Shown: one piece after another, positions 59,319 to 64,000 of the stretch
Position numbering within the stretch: position 1 is the stretch's first letter
How the letters are laid out: each line of letters begins with the position of its first letter
Source: Candidatus Parachristensenella avicola
GTDB lineage: Bacteria; Bacillota; Clostridia; Christensenellales; UMGS416
DNA: 64,000 nucleotides
Reading direction: 5' to 3'
Assembly (NCBI GenBank): GCA_904420205.1
Contig: CAJFUN010000043.1
Span: 1-64,000, forward strand
Made by a program: the position numbers and the translations under genes
The notes under the pieces: generated by a model
Told to the model about the DNA's origin: nothing
Databases searched by the model: none
The model's input: only the letters and a program-made list of their open reading frames with translations

Positions 59319-60641
59319 ATGGATACCTTTGAGAAGCTGCGGATCTTAACTGACGCGGCGAAATATGATGTGGCCTGCACCTCCAGCGGCGTGGACAAAG
59401 GATCCGCCCAGCAGGGGATGGGCAGTGCGGTAGCCTGTGGGATCTGCCACACCTTTGCCGCGGACGGACGCTGCGTTTCGCTTTTGAAGGTGCTTTTGAC
59501 CAACTGCTGCGCCTATGACTGCCAATACTGCGTGAACCGGCGCAGCAACGATACGCCCCGGGCCATGTTTTCGCCGCGGGAGCTGGCGGAGCTCACCATG
59601 GCATTTTACCGGCGCAATTATATTGAAGGGCTTTTCCTGAGCTCCGGTGTTTATCGAAGCCCGGATTATACTTGTGAGCAGATGATCCGTACGCTGGAGA
59701 TCCTACGCCACGAATACTGCTTCAACGGGTATATTCATGTCAAGGCGATCCCAGGAGCCGATCCGGCGCTTATCACCCGGCTGGGGTTATTGGCTGAGCG
59801 GATGAGCGTCAACATTGAATTGCCCTCCCAGGAGGGGCTCCGGCGGCTCGCTCCGGATAAGAGCAAGGCGGCCATTCTCAGGCCCATGGGCCTGATTCGT
59901 GAAAAAGTTCAGGAAAGCCGTTACGAGTTAGCCCGTTACCGGGGGGCGCAAGCTTTTGCGCCGGCTGGCCAGAGCACGCAAATGATCGTGGGCGCAACCG
60001 AGGATACCGATCTGAGGATCCTACGCCTGACTGAGAGCCTTTACCGGAAATATCAGCTTAAGCGGGTGTTCTTTTCCGCCTATATGCCGGTGGTGGAGAG
60101 CCCATTGCTGCCGGCGCTGACGGTAAAACCCCCGCTTTTGCGGGAACATCGCCTGTATCAGGCGGATTGGTTGCTGCGGTTTTATGGGTTTACTGCTTCG
60201 GAGATACTGGATGAATCGCATCCAACGCTGAACCCGCTGGTGGATCCCAAATGCAATTGGGCGCTGAACCATCTGGAGCTATTCCCCGTGGAGGTCAACC
60301 GTGCTCCGCGGGAAATGCTGCTGCGGGTGCCGGGTATCGGCACGACCAGCGTACGCCGCATCCTTGCGGCCCGCCGCCATACGACGCTAACCTTTGAAGG
60401 GCTGAAAAAGCTGGGCGTAGTGCTCAATCGGGCGCAGTTCTTCATCACATGCGGTGGGAAAAAGCCTGACGGCCTTCGTATTACGGAGAACACCATGCTG
60501 GCCGCCCTGATCTCGCGTCAGGGTGTCAGTCGGGTAACGCAGGAACTGCTGCCCCGCCGGCTGGAACAGCTTTCGCTTTTTTCCGCTTCCAGTGCGATAA
60601 CACAGGAGGATGTGCAGCAATGCTTAACCGGACAGATATAA
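59319..60641 (+). CDS. putative DNA modification/repair radical SAM protein (TIGR03916 type)
   Basis: 440 residues. Radical SAM Cys64-x3-Cys68-x2-Cys71 (CCAYDCQYC) with extra Cys residues at 40, 43 and 52 that could bind a second cluster; C-terminal helix-hairpin-helix (RVPGIGTTSVRRILAARR). The family is annotated as a putative DNA repair enzyme, and its companion follows directly. ATG 59319 has AAGGAG. It overlaps the next gene by 22 bases. SOS-type boxes precede it. Chemistry unproven. Confidence 0.88.
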   Translation: MDTFEKLRILTDAAKYDVACTSSGVDKGSAQQGMGSAVACGICHTFAADGRCVSLLKVLLTNCCAYDCQYCVNRRSNDTPRAMFSPRELAELTMAFYRRNYIEGLFLSSGVYRSPDYTCEQMIRTLEILRHEYCFNGYIHVKAIPGADPALITRLGLLAERMSVNIELPSQEGLRRLAPDKSKAAILRPMGLIREKVQESRYELARYRGAQAFAPAGQSTQMIVGATEDTDLRILRLTESLYRKYQLKRVFFSAYMPVVESPLLPALTVKPPLLREHRLYQADWLLRFYGFTASEILDESHPTLNPLVDPKCNWALNHLELFPVEVNRAPREMLLRVPGIGTTSVRRILAARRHTTLTFEGLKKLGVVLNRAQFFITCGGKKPDGLRITENTMLAALISRQGVSRVTQELLPRRLEQLSLFSASSAITQEDVQQCLTGQI

Positions 60642-61408
60642 TTTATCGATATGACGGCACCTGGGAAGGGCTGCTTGGCTGCGTATTTGAAAGCTTCTTG
60701 CACCGTACGATCCCTTGGGACATACAATGCTGGGATGAGCCCCAGCTTTCGCTTATTCATGGCAGGGTTGTGGAAACCGACCTGAACAAGGCGCGCCGCG
60801 TGGCCGATTCACTGCGCACCCGCATCTCGGTGGACTTTTATGATTTTATAAAGCAAGCGTATCTGACCTGCCTGCCGGATAAGGAGCTGCAGATCCTGAT
60901 TCTGATCCATAAGGCCTATAGGGTGGGGCCGCAGATCCTGGATCACTTAACTGACGATACCGTGTCGAAATTGACGGGGGCGACCGAACAGCTGCGCCAT
61001 GAGGCGCATCTTCTGACAGGCTTTATCCGCTTTTCCCTAATGGGCGCGATCCTGGTCAGCCAGATTGGGCCCAAGAACCAGGTGTTGCCCCTGCTTGCGC
61101 CGCATTTTGCCCAGCGCTATCCGCGGGAGGCCTTTCTCATCCATGACCAAACCCATGGCATGGCGCTGGTCTACCGGCCCTATGAGTGGGCGATTGTACC
61201 CATGACAGGCCTTGAAATGGCTGATCCGGATGCGGAGGAAATGCGCTGCAGGACGCTGTGGCGGGAATACTATGACGCCATCGCCGTAGAGGGGCGGGAG
61301 AATCCGCGCTGCAGGATGAGCCACATGCCCAAGCGGTATTGGCGGTTTATGACAGAATTCCAGCGGGAGGAACGCATCCTCCCTTATGGGCCGTCGATCC
61401 TGCAATAG
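60620..61408 (+). CDS. TIGR03915/DUF4130 putative DNA repair protein
   Basis: 262 residues. N-terminal YRYDGTWEGLLGCVFESF is the family hallmark; later DFIKQAYLTCLPDKELQIL and YPREAFLIHDQTHGMALVY. The family is almost always beside the preceding radical SAM gene. Its fold and role are not established; the cotranscription with an SOS-type promoter supports DNA repair. The start lies inside the end of the upstream gene, so translation is probably coupled. Confidence 0.87.
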   Translation: MLNRTDIIYRYDGTWEGLLGCVFESFLHRTIPWDIQCWDEPQLSLIHGRVVETDLNKARRVADSLRTRISVDFYDFIKQAYLTCLPDKELQILILIHKAYRVGPQILDHLTDDTVSKLTGATEQLRHEAHLLTGFIRFSLMGAILVSQIGPKNQVLPLLAPHFAQRYPREAFLIHDQTHGMALVYRPYEWAIVPMTGLEMADPDAEEMRCRTLWREYYDAIAVEGRENPRCRMSHMPKRYWRFMTEFQREERILPYGPSILQ

Positions 61409-61420
61409 ATAGCATAAGAA

Positions 61421-61443
61421 GCCGCCAAAGGCGGCCTCTTTTT
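61421..61443 (+). terminator. terminator between the repair operon and ecfT
   Basis: 6-bp GC stem 61421-61426 / 61430-61435, AAA loop, then CCTCTTTTT; convergent genes. Confidence 0.75.
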
Positions 61444-61452
61444 ATTATATTA

Positions 61453-62214
61453 CTATATACAGGCGGCTAATGCGATCAGCGCAGCGCCGGCCAGCAGCGA
61501 TGCCAGGTCAGTGATGCGGAAGGGATACCGCTTGTAGCCGCTGTGACGACGGCGTAGGTTAAAGCCGCGCAGTTGGGCGGAAAGCGCGCTCCCTTCGATG
61601 CGCTGTACCGAGGAAATCAAAAGCGGCACGCACAGCGGAAGAATCAGGCGGATTTTTTTGAAGGGATTATGGCTGTCAAATTCCACGCCCCGGGCTGTCT
61701 GGGCTTCCATGATTCCGCTCATTTCGCCGGCAAAGACAGGGATAAAGCGGATCGCGGTCGTAAGGGCAAAGGCATACAGATAGGGGACACCGACCCGATC
61801 GACCAGCGCGCCGGAAAGGTCGCTTAGCTGGGTAACGGATAGCATCAGCGCCAGAGGCAGCGTTGCAGCGATCAGCCGCAGCACGATAAGAAGGGAAAAG
61901 CTGACGCCCCGGTCGGTGATAATCAACCCCAAGGGCAGCGTCAGAAGGGGCGTGCCTTGGCGCACACAAAGCACTTGAATGAGAAACAGCACAAGGGAGA
62001 GCTTGGCCAGGGAGGCGAGCATGACCGCCGCCCGGCGGAGAATACCGGCCGATGCAGCCATCAGCAGGTTCAAAATGATGATCCCCACAGAGAAAAGATG
62101 ATATCCACTAACGAAGCAACTGGCGCATATCAAAAGCGAGAGTAGCAGCTTCGTCAACGGGTTCAGGCGGTGCAAAGGCGTGTCGCCTGGCACATACTCC
62201 AGGAAACCCTTCAT
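61453..62214 (-). CDS. ecfT: ECF transporter transmembrane component EcfT
   Basis: 253 residues, about five to six membrane helices. N-terminal DTPLHRLNPLTKLLLSLL and the two coupling-helix motifs ARGVEF and LRGFNL (x-R-G) that contact the ATPases. EcfT joins the substrate-binding S component to the ATPases for vitamin or metal uptake. Its ATG overlaps the end of the preceding ATPase gene by four bases. Confidence 0.94.
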   Translation of the reverse strand: MKGFLEYVPGDTPLHRLNPLTKLLLSLLICASCFVSGYHLFSVGIIILNLLMAASAGILRRAAVMLASLAKLSLVLFLIQVLCVRQGTPLLTLPLGLIITDRGVSFSLLIVLRLIAATLPLALMLSVTQLSDLSGALVDRVGVPYLYAFALTTAIRFIPVFAGEMSGIMEAQTARGVEFDSHNPFKKIRLILPLCVPLLISSVQRIEGSALSAQLRGFNLRRRHSGYKRYPFRITDLASLLAGAALIALAACI

Positions 62215-63014
62215 GCGCTCCGCCTCCCTTCGATGCGGCCAACCATTTCTTCCGCGGTGAAAACGCCCTCAAATCCCTCGCCCAGCCGTAAAGCAAGATC
62301 CGCAATCTGCGGCGGCAGCAGGCTGGCCTGAGCCAGCAATTCGCGGTCGGCCAGCACCCGGCGCGCCGGCCCGTCGCCCAGAAGCCGGCCTTCATGCAAG
62401 ACCAGCACCCGGTCGGCATAGTCCTGCACAATTTCCATATCATGCGAGATCATCAGCACGGTGGCGCCTTGGCAGTTCTGCCGGCGCACGATTTGCATGA
62501 TATGGGTACATTCCCGATAATCAAGGCCCGTGGTGGGTTCGTCTAAAATCAGCAGCCGAGGGCGCAGCGCCAGAAGCGAAGCTAAGGCCAGCCGCTGGCG
62601 CTCCCCGCGGCTAAGGGAGAAGGGGGCGGCATTGCCGTCAAAGCCAAAGTCGTCCAGCACCTCCTGGCAGCGGGCGTGGGTTTCCTTCGGGTCGAATCCC
62701 CTCAGGGTAAGGCCAAATTGGATCTCCTCTCGCACGGTATTCTGGCAAATCTGACGGTCAGGGTTTTGAAATAGAAATCCTACCGAGCGGGCTAAAACAC
62801 TGGTGTGGGCTTTGCGGGTGTCCATGCCGCCTGTGACGACCCGGCCCGCGGTAGGCCGGGCCAACCCGTTGACGAGCTTCGCCAGGGTGGATTTTCCCGC
62901 GCCATTGGATCCCGCCACTGCGACGAATTCACCGGCGGCGACATGAAAGCTGATATCTTCCAACGTGGACTGCAGCCCGTCATATCCGAAGCAAACGTGA
63001 TCGAATTGAATCAT
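62211..63014 (-). CDS. ecfA: ECF transporter ATP-binding protein EcfA
   Basis: 267 residues. Walker A GSNGAGKST near residue 37, QNPDRQICQNTV Q-loop typical of EcfA, signature LSRGERQRLALAS (Arg in place of Gly), Walker B LLILDEPTTGLD. Start 63014 is favoured over an in-frame extension to 63236 because AAAGGAGG precedes it and it begins MIQFDHVCFGY. Overlaps both neighbours by four bases, a tightly coupled operon. Confidence 0.94.
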   Translation of the reverse strand: MIQFDHVCFGYDGLQSTLEDISFHVAAGEFVAVAGSNGAGKSTLAKLVNGLARPTAGRVVTGGMDTRKAHTSVLARSVGFLFQNPDRQICQNTVREEIQFGLTLRGFDPKETHARCQEVLDDFGFDGNAAPFSLSRGERQRLALASLLALRPRLLILDEPTTGLDYRECTHIMQIVRRQNCQGATVLMISHDMEIVQDYADRVLVLHEGRLLGDGPARRVLADRELLAQASLLPPQIADLALRLGEGFEGVFTAEEMVGRIEGRRSA

Positions 63015-63850
63015 GCCAGCGCCTCCTTTACCATGGCCTGGGCCTGCTCTACGGTGATGGCTGGCGGTCCCTGATACAGACCGCAGGCCTGCAGCAGGCC
63101 GCAGAGGGTAACGACCCGGGGACAGTGGACACCCAAAGCCTCCAGCTCGCCGCTGTGCGCAACCACCTGGCGGACGGGGCCGTCGAAGCGAATGGATCCG
63201 GCATCCATCACCAATAGGCGCTGGACGTATTCGCATAAAAGCATGATTTTTTGCTCCACGACCACGATTGTCATACCATATGTCTCGTTCAGCGTGCGGA
63301 GCAGGGAAAAGATAGCGCGGCTGCTGGCGGGATCCAGCTCTCCGGTCGGCTCATCCAGCACGAGAATATCGGGACGAAGGGCAAGGATCGCGGCGATGGC
63401 GACCTTTTGCTTTTGTCCGCCGCTAAGGGAGGCGATGGCCCGCTGACGGAGCCCGGCAATGCCGAGCGCCTCCAGCGCTGCGGATATCCGCTGCGGAATC
63501 TCTTCCCGGGGCACGGCGAAATTCTCCAGGCCAAAGAGAAGCTCATCTTCCACCAGGGACGCAACCATTTGCCCATCAATATCCTGAAAGACGCTGCCCA
63601 CCTTACGGGAGAGCGCGTCCAGCCCGCAGACGACGGTATCCATACCGTCAACGGTAACGGCGCCATAGAAATTGCCCGGGAAGTGATGGGGGATCACGCC
63701 GTTGATGCAACGGGTCAGCGAGGTTTTCCCCGCGCCGGAGCTGCCGATAATTCCGACGAATTCTCCTGGTTTAATGGTTAGGCTGATATCCCGGAGCGCA
63801 AAGGTAGGCGCTCCTTTGTACTGGAACCCCACTTGCTCAAAGCGAATCAT
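63011..63850 (-). CDS. ecfA: ECF transporter ATP-binding protein EcfA (second copy)
   Basis: 279 residues. Walker A GSSGAGKTS near residue 36, VFQDIDGQMVASLV Q-loop, signature LSGGQKQKVAIAA, Walker B ILVLDEPTGELD. Differs from the downstream copy, so the two form the heterodimer that powers the ECF transporter. Starts just after the partial gene at 63852 with AAAGGAGG inside that gene's end. Confidence 0.94.
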   Translation of the reverse strand: MIRFEQVGFQYKGAPTFALRDISLTIKPGEFVGIIGSSGAGKTSLTRCINGVIPHHFPGNFYGAVTVDGMDTVVCGLDALSRKVGSVFQDIDGQMVASLVEDELLFGLENFAVPREEIPQRISAALEALGIAGLRQRAIASLSGGQKQKVAIAAILALRPDILVLDEPTGELDPASSRAIFSLLRTLNETYGMTIVVVEQKIMLLCEYVQRLLVMDAGSIRFDGPVRQVVAHSGELEALGVHCPRVVTLCGLLQACGLYQGPPAITVEQAQAMVKEALA

Positions 63851-63851
63851 G

Positions 63852-64000
63852 TCAAGCGGCCTCCTTTTTCAGCGCCAGCTTTAGCGGCACATAGAGCACC
63901 TGAACGATGATGGCATTGACGGCGGCGGTGCCGAAGATAATGCCCATGAATACGCCCAGCGGGGTGGGGACAATGTCGGCGCCGGCATAGAAAAGCAGAT
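63852..64000 (-). CDS. C-terminus of a membrane protein, probable ECF S component (partial)
   Basis: Only the last 48 residues plus stop are inside the window. They are hydrophobic (LGVFMGIIFGTAAVNAIIVQ) and end with LKLALKKEAA. Position directly upstream of the two ATPase genes in the same direction fits the substrate-binding S component, but specificity cannot be told from this fragment. Confidence 0.65.
   Translation of the reverse strand, partial: LLFYAGADIVPTPLGVFMGIIFGTAAVNAIIVQVLYVPLKLALKKEAA

Overview
The window looks like a chromosomal piece of a moderately GC-rich anaerobic Clostridia-type Firmicute, probably a gut commensal. The evidence is the gene order ftsK-rimO-pgsA-cinA-recA-rny, a T-box leader, Firmicute-type LexA boxes, AGGAGG ribosome binding sites, class III fructose-1,6-bisphosphatase, an ECF vitamin transporter, class B sortase and secreted glycan enzymes. 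The exact genus cannot be fixed from sequence alone.

Layout. 1-8.4 kb: a partial GH20 hexosaminidase and a phosphatase-superfamily protein, an XRE repressor divergent from a small surface-protein cassette (RHH protein, membrane protein, beta-rich secreted protein, wall-anchored protein), a DUF2284 metal protein, the GGGtGRT/Fe-S scaffold pair and a GH29 fucosidase. 9.3-17.9 kb: the core block ftsK, rimO, pgsA, cinA, recA, rny. 17.9-27.8 kb: a FliB-like methylase, a Ca2+-type P-ATPase, an EndoQ-UvrD fusion, and a TetR-controlled DUF362/flavodoxin operon with two matching palindromic operators. 27.8-29.7 kb is gene-poor around tRNA-Leu(UAA). 29.7-45.6 kb: a DUF4091 protein, thioredoxin, YhaM, a T-box-controlled YkvI-like transporter plus iron-type alcohol dehydrogenase, a two-component system with an ABC ATPase and a membrane-anchored surface protein, ketopantoate reductase, YitT, YqeY, DegV and RecG.

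46.3-50.6 kb: the most striking accessory locus. A large secreted protein with three repeats and a C-terminal dockerin-like module is followed by a sortase-anchored protein with a cohesin-like domain and by a class B sortase. Together they could form a minimal two-part surface assembly system. 50.6-54.8 kb: Fbp, a small conserved protein, an amidohydrolase and an 8-oxoguanine-type glycosylase. 54.8-57.5 kb: tRNA-Arg(ACG) followed by hairpins and an IbrA/IbrB-like pair. 57.8-61.4 kb: a MATE transporter and a radical-SAM/TIGR03915 putative DNA-repair pair whose promoter carries two LexA-like boxes. 61.4-64 kb: the ECF transporter genes ecfT, ecfA, ecfA and the end of an upstream membrane gene, probably the S component.

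Several genes concern DNA repair (recA, recG, EndoQ-UvrD, Ogg-like, TIGR03916/03915). LexA-like boxes precede recA and the radical-SAM pair, suggesting a shared SOS regulon. All functional statements rest on motif recognition by eye; no searches were run.
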